Shown piece by piece: positions 1 to 6,757 of a DNA stretch of 7,195 bases. Position numbers and translations under genes: made by a program. Positions within the stretch are counted from its first letter, which is position 1, and each line of letters starts with the position of its first letter. The notes beneath the pieces were generated by a model. The model was not told the origin of the DNA. It made no database searches and saw only the letters and a list, made by a program, of their open reading frames with translations. This stretch comes from Christensenella sp. UBA3798 (GTDB lineage Bacteria; Bacillota; Clostridia; Christensenellales; CAG-1252), in contig DFEQ01000100.1 of the NCBI GenBank assembly GCA_002368735.1, positions 1-7,195 of the forward strand, written 5' to 3'.

Positions 1-876
1 GCGGAGACCACCGAGGAGAGCATCCTCGCCACCTGTGGTGAAGATAGGAGGGAACTCAAGAGTGTATTCCAGTTTTCTCACCTCGCCGTGGGGCGCAAGG
101 GGCGCTATACCCCCGTGCCGCATAGGTTGGACGAGTTTAAAGATATCCTCGTATCGTGGGAGGACTTTACTATAAAGCACGACCTTTTGTACGTGCTGCT
201 CACCGACAATCACGACAGACCCTGGTGCAATTCCCGCGTGGGGGAGGACGGCGCTCTCCGCTATGAGAGCGCTACCACCATCGCTACGACGGTCTTTTTG
301 CTCCGCGGCATCCCTTTTATCTATCAAGGACAGGAGATAGGATGCGCCAATTCGCATTTTGACGACCTTTCCGCATTCGACGACGTGGAATGCTTGGGCT
401 ATTATAAAGAGATGAAAGGGCAGAAGGACGAAGCCACTCTCCTCAAGGAGATCAATTTCGGCAGTCGCGACAATACCCGTCGCCCCTTCGCTTGGGATGC
501 TACTCCCTCGCACGGCTTCACCTCCGCGCCCGCGCCGTGGCTTCCCTACGCCTCGCGCAGCGACGAGATAAACCTCGCTATAGACCTTGCGAGCGATAAG
601 TCTGTGTGGCGCTACTACCGAGATCTGTTGACGCTCCGCCGCGAAAGGGCGGCGTTTCGGCAGGGCACTTGGCGCCGGCTGATGCCCGAGAGAAAGGACT
701 GCTTCATCTACCTGCGCGAACTAAACGGGGAGCGCTATCTCGTCGTGTGCAACTATGAAAACGCGCAGGAGATAACGGGACTTCCCGAAGGGAAACTCCT
801 TCTTTCCAACGCTAAGAGAGCAGGGGGCGTAAACGGCAAATACGCGGCGTACGAAAGCGCTGTTTGGGAACTGTAA
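1..876 (+). CDS. GH13 alpha-glucosidase-type glycoside hydrolase (5' truncated by window edge)
   Basis: The reading frame is open from the first base, so this is the C-terminal 291 residues of a longer protein; the GTG at 88 is internal. Visible residues 21-26 read SVFQFS, which matches the strand-7 region of oligo-1,6-glucosidase-like GH13 enzymes. Residues 70-72 are NHD, with Asp72 the family's transition-state-stabilising aspartate. Residues 108-114 read YQGQEIG, a hallmark of the alpha-glucosidase branch. The catalytic Glu should lie only a few residues upstream of the window, judging by the TTEES stretch at residues 3-7. From about residue 195 (SVWRYYRDLLTLRRE) the last barrel helix leads into the C-terminal beta domain. 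The family hydrolyses alpha-glucosidic bonds in small sugars; the exact substrate (isomaltose, sucrose, trehalose-6-phosphate) cannot be decided here. The usual NHDQPR is NHDRPW. The next gene follows after 18 bp, so they are probably co-transcribed, from a promoter outside the window. Confidence 0.92.
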   Translation, partial: AETTEESILATCGEDRRELKSVFQFSHLAVGRKGRYTPVPHRLDEFKDILVSWEDFTIKHDLLYVLLTDNHDRPWCNSRVGEDGALRYESATTIATTVFLLRGIPFIYQGQEIGCANSHFDDLSAFDDVECLGYYKEMKGQKDEATLLKEINFGSRDNTRRPFAWDATPSHGFTSAPAPWLPYASRSDEINLAIDLASDKSVWRYYRDLLTLRRERAAFRQGTWRRLMPERKDCFIYLRELNGERYLVVCNYENAQEITGLPEGKLLLSNAKRAGGVNGKYAAYESAVWEL

Positions 877-894
877 TAAACAAGGGAGACAACT

Positions 895-3800
895 ATGTTG
901 TACGACAAAAACGAAGACAAACGTTTATCCGAGGAGCTTTTCAAAAACCCGACAGCCGAATACCGCGGCGCGCCTTTTTGGTCGTGGAACGGCGAAATGG
1001 AGGAGGAGGAATGCGTGCGTCAGGCGCACGTCTTCCGAGAGATGGGGCTCGGCGGCTACCATATGCACCCGCGTTCGGGGCTCGCGACCCCCTATCTCGG
1101 CGAGAAGTTCATGTCCTGCATCAAGGCATGCGTAGAGGACGCCAAAAAGACCGACATGCTCGCCTGGCTCTACGACGAGGACCGCTATCCTTCGGGCTTC
1201 GCGGGGGGCGCCGTCACCAAGGACGGTAGGTTCCGTAGAAGGGGTCTCCTCTTTACGAGGAAAAAGAGGGCGGAGGACGCCACCTTCCTCGACGGTCGCC
1301 AGACGGGGGGCTCTCGCCTCCTTGCCACCTATGCGGTCAAATTGTGCTTCGGCAAGTGCCTCTCCTATAAGCGCCTTAAGGAAGGGGACAAGGCTTGCGG
1401 CAAGGTCTTCTATGCCTATCTCGTCGTAGACGAGCCCACAGATCAGTTCAACAAGGCGGGCTATATCGACGCCATGTATAAAGGGGCTCTCGACGCCTTT
1501 GCGGAATATACCTACGGCGCCTATCAAAAGGCGGTTGGGGAGGAATTCGGCAAGACCATCCCCTCCATCTTTACCGACGAGCCGCAGATGAAATTTATCT
1601 CCTTTTTCCGCAATTCCGCCTGTCCCAAGGAGGCTCTGATCCCCTGGACGGACGACTTCGCGGAGAGTTACAAGGAAGCTTTCGGCGAGGACATCTTGGA
1701 CAAACTGCCCGAAGTCTTCTTTGACGTAAAGAGCGACACACTCTATCGCACCCGCTATCGCTATCACACACATCGCACAGAGCGCTTCGCCGTCGCTTTC
1801 GGCGACAACCTCGGCAAGCGCGCGGAGGAACTCGGCATCCACTTGACGGGACACCTTATGGAGGAACCCACCCTCGAATCGCAGAGCATCGCGGTGGGCG
1901 AGACCATGCGTCAATACAAGGAGTTCGGCTTGCCCGGTATCGATATGCTGTGCGGTAGACACGAGTACACCACGGCGTTGCAGACCCGCTCCGTCGTGCG
2001 TCAGGAAGGGCGCGAGGGAATGCTGTGCGAATGCTACGGCGTATCGCGCTGGGCGCTCGAATTCGGCAAGTTCAAGGAGGAGGGCGACTGGCTCGCCTGC
2101 CTCGGCGTGACGGTGCGCGTCCCCCACCTTTCCTACTACACGATGAAGGGGGAGGCGAAGCGTGACTATCCACCCTCCATCTTCTATCAAGCTCCTTGGT
2201 ACTTGAAGTATAAGGCGGTGGAGGATCACTTCTCTCGCGTAAATACCGCGCTCACCCGCGGCAAGGCGCTGAACGAGGTCGCCGTCATCCATCCCATCGA
2301 GAGTTACTTCATCCACATGTCGGGCAAAAAGCACGGGGACTGCGCGGCAAAGACCTTGAATACGCGCTTCCTCTCCATCACCGATTGGCTGCTCTTCGGC
2401 GGCTATGACTTCGACTATATCTCCGAGGCGCTCCTGCCCTCTCAAGTAGGTGCGGACCCCCTATCCGTAGGGACTTGCCACTATAAGACCATCATCGTTC
2501 CTTCTTTATACACCATGCGCCGCACCACCCTTGACTTCCTGCGCTCTTTCCGCGCCGCGGGTGGTAAGGTGCTCTTCGTGGGCGATATCCCCGCGCTTGT
2601 CGAGGGCGAGCCGTCGGAGGAGGTCGAGGCGTTTGCCGCGGGCTGCGTCCTGCTTCCCTTTGAAAAGAGAGCGGTGCTTGCCACCCTTGCGGGTCAAGGC
2701 GTACTCGATATCCGTTCTGCTCGCAAACCCGAGAAATACCTTGCCACCGTCCGTGAGGACGAGGGTGGCAGGTGGGTCTTCGTCACTTCGCCGCGCGTAA
2801 ACTTCCCCTATCCGCATAGCGTCCCCGTCAAGAACGACAGAACGGTCGTAAAGGATACCCTCTCTCTTTCCATGAAAGGGGAGTGGTCGGTGACTTTGTA
2901 CGACACGATGACAGGGGATATCCGTCCCCTTTCCGCAGAGCGGAAGGACGGCGCCACCACGGTGACCGAAACCATGTACAATAACGACAGCCTGCTCCTC
3001 TATTTCGAGGAGGCAAGCGGCGAGTGCGCTTCTTCCCGGAGCGAAAAGGAAGCCGCGCCCCTTTCCACCATCACCCTCGGCGGCGAGGTCGCCTATACTC
3101 TCCACGAGCCCAACGCCCTCTTCCTCGACAAGGCAAAGTGGTCGGTGGGCGACGCCTATCACGCCCGCTTGGATCTCGACCTCGTGACGGCAAAGGCGAG
3201 GAAGGCGCTCGGGATGCCGAAATATCGCAACGATCTGCAACCCTGGCTCAGAGAGGAGGGCGGCGAGAAGAAAAATGTCTATCTACGCTTTGAGGTGGAG
3301 AGCGAGATCGCTCTCCCCGCGCATCTCGCGCTCGAGTATGACGAGTACGAGCTCACGGTGAACGGCGCGCCCATCACCGCAGCCCCCGACGGCTACTACG
3401 TGGACAAAGCCATCCGCACCATCCCCATCGATATCGTTAAGGGGAATAACGTCATAGACGTTACCGTTCCCCTCGGCGAGTTCGACTGTTTGGAAAACTT
3501 GTATCTCCTCGGCGAGTTCGGCGTGAAGCTTTCGGGGACGAAAGGGCGCATCGTGGCTCTTCCCGAAAAGCTGTCTTTCCGCGATATCAACAAGCAATAT
3601 ATGCCCTTCTACGGCGGCAAGATTACCTATCACACGAGCTTTACGTCGGACGGCAAGCGGGCGGAGTTCTTCGCTCCCTACGCCTCTGCGCTCTTGACCG
3701 TTGCCGTGAATGGGGTGGAAAAGGATATCCTCTACGCCCCCTATACGGCGAGTTTTGAGACCAAGAAAGGGGAGAATACCTTGGACATCACCGCCTACGC

Positions 3801-3966
3801 CCACCGCGAAAGTATGTTTGGCGCGGTGCATATCCGCAGGAAGTTCAAGCGCTCGGACAGCCCCAGCTGGTACCACAAGACCTCGATCCTGTACCGCGTG
3901 CGCAGATACGTATTGGACGAAAACGGCATCCTTGCCGCTCCCGTGATCCGTTTCTTTGAGAAATAG
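895..3966 (+). CDS. GH106-like (alpha-L-rhamnosidase-like) glycoside hydrolase, cytoplasmic
   Basis: Complete 1023-residue protein starting at ATG 895, with an AAGGGAGA ribosome binding site at 882-889. Motifs fit the GH106 and related large glycosidase group. FWSWNG at 28-33 opens the barrel, LYDEDRYPSG at 92-101 is the group's signature, FTDEP at 226-230 carries a conserved acidic pair (Glu229), and ECYG at 379-382 gives another likely active-site Glu. DWLACLGV (398-405), VPHLSYYTMKG (409-419) and RDYPPS (423-428) complete the barrel. About 460-570 resembles a glutamine-amidotransferase-like fold (VAVIHPIES, then KVLFVGD), as in beta-galactosidase trimerisation domains. About 730-1000 looks like beta-sandwich carbohydrate-binding modules. 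Characterised GH106 enzymes release alpha-L-rhamnose from plant or pectic glycans. Those from Bacteroides are exported, whereas this one starts MLYDKNEDKR with no signal peptide, so it probably acts on imported substrate. Rhamnose specificity is inferred from the family and is not proven by these motifs. Confidence 0.88.
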   Translation: MLYDKNEDKRLSEELFKNPTAEYRGAPFWSWNGEMEEEECVRQAHVFREMGLGGYHMHPRSGLATPYLGEKFMSCIKACVEDAKKTDMLAWLYDEDRYPSGFAGGAVTKDGRFRRRGLLFTRKKRAEDATFLDGRQTGGSRLLATYAVKLCFGKCLSYKRLKEGDKACGKVFYAYLVVDEPTDQFNKAGYIDAMYKGALDAFAEYTYGAYQKAVGEEFGKTIPSIFTDEPQMKFISFFRNSACPKEALIPWTDDFAESYKEAFGEDILDKLPEVFFDVKSDTLYRTRYRYHTHRTERFAVAFGDNLGKRAEELGIHLTGHLMEEPTLESQSIAVGETMRQYKEFGLPGIDMLCGRHEYTTALQTRSVVRQEGREGMLCECYGVSRWALEFGKFKEEGDWLACLGVTVRVPHLSYYTMKGEAKRDYPPSIFYQAPWYLKYKAVEDHFSRVNTALTRGKALNEVAVIHPIESYFIHMSGKKHGDCAAKTLNTRFLSITDWLLFGGYDFDYISEALLPSQVGADPLSVGTCHYKTIIVPSLYTMRRTTLDFLRSFRAAGGKVLFVGDIPALVEGEPSEEVEAFAAGCVLLPFEKRAVLATLAGQGVLDIRSARKPEKYLATVREDEGGRWVFVTSPRVNFPYPHSVPVKNDRTVVKDTLSLSMKGEWSVTLYDTMTGDIRPLSAERKDGATTVTETMYNNDSLLLYFEEASGECASSRSEKEAAPLSTITLGGEVAYTLHEPNALFLDKAKWSVGDAYHARLDLDLVTAKARKALGMPKYRNDLQPWLREEGGEKKNVYLRFEVESEIALPAHLALEYDEYELTVNGAPITAAPDGYYVDKAIRTIPIDIVKGNNVIDVTVPLGEFDCLENLYLLGEFGVKLSGTKGRIVALPEKLSFRDINKQYMPFYGGKITYHTSFTSDGKRAEFFAPYASALLTVAVNGVEKDILYAPYTASFETKKGENTLDITAYAHRESMFGAVHIRRKFKRSDSPSWYHKTSILYRVRRYVLDENGILAAPVIRFFEK

Positions 3967-3989
3967 GATAATACTTGAAACAGTATAAT

Positions 3990-4041
3990 AAAAAATAGCA
4001 CACTTTGGGGTGAACTTTACTTTAGTGTGCTATTCTTTTTT
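3990..4041. terminator. Bidirectional terminator between convergent operons
   Basis: An 11-bp perfect inverted repeat (AATAGCACACT at 3994-4004 pairing with 4024-4034) encloses a 19-nt loop. It is preceded by an A run and followed by a T-rich run (4033-4041), so it can terminate transcription from both sides. It lies 24 bp after the stop of the glycoside hydrolase gene. The TAG stop codon of the convergent radical SAM gene (4030-4032) is inside the right arm. Confidence 0.85.
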
Positions 4042-4908
4042 CTTTCGCAATTCGTGAAAGCACTCTCTTAGGCTCCCCGCGATCATATATCGTTCTTCGG
4101 AGGAGGACGAGAGGGAGTACTCCTTTTTGACGAGATCGACGTACATCGAGGCGTCTCCGTCCTCCCCCATATAGATGCTATCATAGAGTTTTTCCCCGAT
4201 TGTTTCCTTGACGTTTAGTTGCTTGAGCGCAAGGTTATCAAAGGATATCACGCGGAATTTGTCGAGCATTTCGCCAAGTTGCATTTCGGTCGCTCGCATA
4301 TTTTCACGCAGGGCGGGGGAATCGTACGCCTTTCCTTTGCCGAATAATTTATAGCCCAAGAGTAATATTTTCAGAGGCTTTCCGTACATTCTTTTATAGT
4401 CGTTTGGGGGAAAGATGCCGTTGATCAAGTGCAGAACGACGTTTGGGTGTGACAGGGCATAGTCCACCGCATATTCGTCATACGCCATACAGCTGACCCC
4501 CAAGCCGTATATCAGGCGGTCGTTCACGAGCCTTTCCAGGAGGTCGCGCTTTTTCTTGAGGTCGATGACGTTGACGGTGAGATTCGCGATGATCCCTCGC
4601 TCTTTCAGCCTTTCGAGAAAGGGGAGAAGGTCGGGATGCGCGAGGGGATTTCCTCCCCCGATCGCCGCTTCCATTCCCGCAGGGAAGGTGTCTATGATCG
4701 GGTGACGGAGGTCGCCGTGAGCTCCTTTTATCGAGCTGTTTTCATGACACATCGGACAGCCGTTTTCGCAGTAGTCGGTGATTTTTATATCGATGCTGTC
4801 GGGGAAGTCGGCGACAAAAAAGTCATCCTCCGTGCGCTTTACCTTGGTGCCGTCGTCATAGAGGGTGACTGTGTAATTGCCGTTTTTGTATTTGGCGAGG
4901 ATGCGCAT
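4030..4908 (-). CDS. Radical SAM enzyme of unknown substrate, partner of the FETNSSSTHS protein
   Basis: A 292-residue protein. DYCENGCPMC at 45-54 holds the CxxxCxxC triad (Cys47, Cys51, Cys54) that binds the 4Fe-4S cluster for cleaving S-adenosylmethionine. GGGNP at 84-88 takes the place of the GGE/P motif that contacts the SAM amino group, followed by HPDL. The remaining cysteines are too few for a SPASM or Twitch auxiliary-cluster domain, so this is a minimal, single-cluster enzyme. The C-terminus is lysine- and glutamate-rich. The combination of CHENSS, KGAHGDL and GGGNPL recalls a subfamily I remember from phages and Bacillota, whose reaction is unknown to me. ATG 4908 is one base after the TGA of the upstream gene (TGAAATG), and I see no Shine-Dalgarno sequence before it, so translation probably depends on reinitiation. 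The family assignment is firm; the substrate is unknown, and the co-encoded protein is the obvious candidate partner. Confidence 0.92.
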   Translation of the reverse strand: MRILAKYKNGNYTVTLYDDGTKVKRTEDDFFVADFPDSIDIKITDYCENGCPMCHENSSIKGAHGDLRHPIIDTFPAGMEAAIGGGNPLAHPDLLPFLERLKERGIIANLTVNVIDLKKKRDLLERLVNDRLIYGLGVSCMAYDEYAVDYALSHPNVVLHLINGIFPPNDYKRMYGKPLKILLLGYKLFGKGKAYDSPALRENMRATEMQLGEMLDKFRVISFDNLALKQLNVKETIGEKLYDSIYMGEDGDASMYVDLVKKEYSLSSSSEERYMIAGSLRECFHELRKKKE

Positions 4909-4909
4909 T

Positions 4910-5515
4910 TCAGTAAGTATATTTGGTGTTTACCAGATAGACGCCGTTATTGTATTCGGTGGCGAAGAAATCGTCGGGTCCGTAGAGGAGATCCTCCGCT
5001 TTCGCTTTGAGGTCGGGTTTGCCGTGCGTCATGTCAAAATAGTCGCGCAGGAACTCTTTGACCTCGTCCTCGTCGTATAAACAATTGCACTCGACGAGCG
5101 GTCCGTTTTCAAAGAAGGATTCGCACAGTTCGCAGCTCCTCTCCTCGTATCTCTCCTTAAATCCGCTGCGCTCATAGCGGCGATCCGCGTCGCCGTAAAA
5201 GGTCTTGGCGGCAAATGCTTCCAAATAGTCCTCAATACCTTCGGGATCCACTTTTTCGCGCTCGCAAAAAAGCTCCACGCAGGCATCGTAGAAATCCTTG
5301 AGAAGCGATACGTACTTTTGCGCTCTGTCGTCGTCCCTGAGATCGCCTCGGCAATGGTTGACCTGCGCCTTGATCATGATAAGGCGCGCGGCGGGCGTCT
5401 TGCAGGCAAAGGTATAGCCTTCGTTGCCCTCGTCATCCTCGCCGGGGTAGTAGGATAAGGAATGTGTGGAACTGCTGTTGGTTTCAAATACGCCTTTTCT
5501 GATGACCGTTTTCAT
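4910..5515 (-). CDS. Uncharacterised protein with N-terminal FETNSSSTHS motif and Cys cluster
   Basis: A 201-residue soluble protein with no signal peptide or membrane segment. Residues 6-20 read RKGVFETNSSSTHSL. I recall this N-terminal signature from uncharacterised proteins of Bacillota and their phages, but no function for it. The middle (about 60-125) is charged and probably helical. Cys128, Cys131, Cys143 and Cys145 form CxxC and CxC pairs that could bind a metal; Cys38, Cys55, Cys79 and Cys84 are also present. The tail is tyrosine- and asparagine-rich (EYNNGVYLVNTKYTY). The ATG at 5515 is preceded by AAAGGAA (5521-5527) with a 5-nt spacer, and the conserved motif starts only about 6 residues in, which supports this start. 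It forms a tight pair with the radical SAM gene. It could be the substrate, an adaptor or a metal-binding partner of that enzyme; the sequence does not say which. Confidence 0.85.
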   Translation of the reverse strand: MKTVIRKGVFETNSSSTHSLSYYPGEDDEGNEGYTFACKTPAARLIMIKAQVNHCRGDLRDDDRAQKYVSLLKDFYDACVELFCEREKVDPEGIEDYLEAFAAKTFYGDADRRYERSGFKERYEERSCELCESFFENGPLVECNCLYDEDEVKEFLRDYFDMTHGKPDLKAKAEDLLYGPDDFFATEYNNGVYLVNTKYTY

Positions 5516-5527
5516 AAGTATTCCTTT

Positions 5528-5570
5528 CGCCGCGAAGGGCGCGGCGGGTGAGAGCGAGTTTTCGCTTCAC
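5528..5570 (-). promoter_or_regulatory. Two tandem hairpins in the 5' leader of the radical SAM cassette
   Basis: The first hairpin in the transcript (5548-5570) pairs nine bases with one bulged G at 5552 and a 4-nt loop. The second (5528-5546) is a perfect 7-bp G/C stem (CGCCGCG with CGCGGCG) with a 5-nt loop, and it ends directly at the AAAGGAA ribosome binding site (5521-5527). Neither has a T run, so they are not simple terminators. The position suggests an effect on ribosome access or mRNA stability, which is an inference. Confidence 0.5.
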
Positions 5571-5582
5571 GCTACCTTATAA

Positions 5583-5611
5583 AATGTAACATGTTTTTGA
5601 TAATAAAGCAA
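5583..5611 (-). promoter_or_regulatory. Candidate sigma-A-type promoter for the FETNSSSTHS/radical SAM cassette
   Basis: On the minus strand TTGCTT (5606-5611) and TACATT (5583-5588) are separated by 17 bp. The matches to TTGACA and TATAAT are partial (3 of 6 and 4 of 6), but the spacing is ideal and the site lies in the only A/T-rich stretch of the gap. The leader it would produce contains both hairpins and the ribosome binding site. Confidence 0.35.
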
Positions 5612-5652
5612 TGGTTATTGTATTTGCGCGTTTCCCAAAAAGTGGGATGATC

Positions 5653-6495
5653 TCAGTTCTCGCAGAAGAGGTCGGTCGTTACGTAGTCCACGCCGAGCGC
5701 GGTCACCTTTTTCAATATGCTCCGATCGTTGACCGTCCACACGTTCACGGTCAGCCCCGCTTCGTGGAATTCGTCCACCAGTTCCTTGGTCAGGATGGTG
5801 TCCTTCACGTCGATGGAAATGCCCTTTTTGAGGCAGTTTTCAAAACAGGGATCGTCCTTGGTCTGCGAGAGAAATTGCAGTTCGACGGTGTCGTCTATCT
5901 CTCTTACCTGCGGCAGAAGCGCGTAGATGAAGGAAATGAAGGATACGTGCGCGCGGTCGTACTCTTCGTCAATGATGCTGAAAATGGTATTAAGGTCGCT
6001 CTTGGTGAAATAGTCTTTGAGCTCGATGACCGCCACCTTTTTGCCCGCTTTGCATGCGCGGAGATAGGTCTCGAAAGTGCAGAGGTATTCCGCTTCCTCC
6101 GTCTTGTCGTTTCGGAGCGGGGAAGATGTGAGGGTGTCCAAAAAATTGTTGGATATCTTCAGTTCCGAGCCGTCGGCATATACCACGGTGGCGTCGTGAT
6201 TGCACACGAAATAGCCGTCTTTCGTCTTGCGGATGTCGGTCTCTATGCCGTAGAAGCCCCTATTAGCCGCCGCAACGAAGGAGGCTTCGGTGTTGCCAAG
6301 GTAGTGGCTGCTGTATCCCTTGTGCGCAATGTACTTCGGCCCCGTCTTTTCAGAGGGTTCACCGTCGGGGGCGTCGGGGTCCGTGCCCGTGTTCGTGGTG
6401 GACGAAGGGGCGCAGGCAGGGAAAACGCCTATCATGATGGTAAGCACCAAAAACAACATAAACGTGATAAACCTCTTTCCGAATCGCTTTTTCAT
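5653..6495 (-). CDS. Glycerophosphodiester phosphodiesterase-family putative lipoprotein
   Basis: A 280-residue protein. Residues 1-28 form a lipoprotein-type signal: KKRFGKRF, then a hydrophobic stretch, then FPAC with Cys28 as the likely lipidated residue. FPAC is a weak lipobox, since Leu or Val is usual at -3. A Thr/Pro/Asp-rich linker (about 29-52) leads to the GDPD barrel: AHKG (His58), GNTE (67-70), ETD (85-87), NHD (99-101, His100), VIELK (156-160), NVWTVND (251-257) and VDYVTTD (269-275). These include the general acid/base histidines and the metal-binding acidic residues of the family, which hydrolyses glycerophosphodiesters to glycerol-3-phosphate and an alcohol. The usual AHRG is AHKG. 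Length is normal for a one-domain enzyme with a tether. AGGAGGG at 6503-6509, 7 nt before the ATG, fixes the start. It probably acts on the outer face of the membrane. It is separated by 137 bp from the cassette downstream and is probably transcribed independently. Confidence 0.92.
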   Translation of the reverse strand: MKKRFGKRFITFMLFLVLTIMIGVFPACAPSSTTNTGTDPDAPDGEPSEKTGPKYIAHKGYSSHYLGNTEASFVAAANRGFYGIETDIRKTKDGYFVCNHDATVVYADGSELKISNNFLDTLTSSPLRNDKTEEAEYLCTFETYLRACKAGKKVAVIELKDYFTKSDLNTIFSIIDEEYDRAHVSFISFIYALLPQVREIDDTVELQFLSQTKDDPCFENCLKKGISIDVKDTILTKELVDEFHEAGLTVNVWTVNDRSILKKVTALGVDYVTTDLFCEN

Positions 6496-6515
6496 TGACT
6501 GACCCTCCTATTTGA

Positions 6516-6545
6516 TAAATACCATATCGCGTGTGTGTAAGTCAA
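6516..6545 (-). promoter_or_regulatory. Candidate promoter for the GDPD-family lipoprotein gene
   Basis: On the minus strand TTGACT (6540-6545, five of six matches to the -35 consensus) is followed after 18 bp by TATTTA (6516-6521), with TG one base upstream as in extended -10 promoters. The implied start site is very close to the AGGAGGG ribosome binding site, giving an unusually short leader, so the -10 assignment is uncertain. Confidence 0.35.
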
Positions 6546-6583
6546 TATCTCGCTTGTAATTCCTGCGAAAAAGGGGAGGATGA

Positions 6584-6755
6584 ATGATAATATATCGCTC
6601 GCGCGATATGATATACGTCTGACGACGCATGATATATTGCTCCTTTGGCGCAATATGATATAATATCCGTCCGCAATACGCCATGAGGCGTATATCATAC
6701 CGAAAGGTATATCATATGCAGAGCATATATCATCCGTTCGAAGGACGGATATCAT
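6584..6755. repeat. Array 1: eight ATGATAT/ATATCAT heptamers alternating with seven hairpins
   Basis: Left-hand heptamers are ATGATAA (6584-6590, one base off) and ATGATAT (6608-6614, 6629-6635, 6655-6661). Right-hand copies are the reverse complement ATATCAT (6692-6698, 6709-6715, 6727-6733, 6749-6755). Between each neighbouring pair is a different short hairpin: 6592-6609 (7-bp stem), 6616-6627 (4 bp), 6636-6654 (5 bp plus inner pairs), 6676-6693 (7 bp), 6697-6710 (5 bp, GAAA loop), 6714-6728 (6 bp) and 6732-6750 (6 bp). Some stems use heptamer bases. The linker is conserved while the stems differ in sequence but stay paired, which suggests selection for structure. Not CRISPR: units are 17-37 bp and spacers are palindromic. 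Confidence 0.85.
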
Positions 6756-6757
6756 TG

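Noticed and set aside
88..90. GTG as the start of the first gene
   Set aside because: The frame is open to the first base of the window, and the residues before it (SVFQFS) match the GH13 family, so the gene starts upstream of the window.
925..2445. 506-codon minus-strand open frame opposite the GH106-like gene
   Set aside because: The plus strand encodes clear GH106-like motifs over the same span. The antisense frame has no recognisable family features.
5521..5546. Pseudoknot between the leader hairpin loop (CCCTT on the minus strand) and the AAAGGAA ribosome binding site
   Set aside because: CCTT can pair with AAGG, but only about one base would be left to span the 7-bp stem, which looks sterically impossible without opening the stem.
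5633..5647. Terminator after the GDPD gene
   Set aside because: Only a 5-bp stem (TCCCA/TGGGA) with no T run on the minus strand. It is too weak to call.
5611..6498. 295-codon plus-strand open frame opposite the GDPD gene
   Set aside because: It is antisense to a gene with a full set of GDPD motifs and a good ribosome binding site, and it shows no recognisable motif itself. It is a shadow of the minus-strand coding bias.
6492..6755. 87-codon minus-strand frame ending in the start of the GDPD gene
   Set aside because: It begins in a heptamer of array 1, translates the hairpin array, and its only upstream purine run is in the terminator stem. The ATGA overlap with the GDPD start is probably chance.
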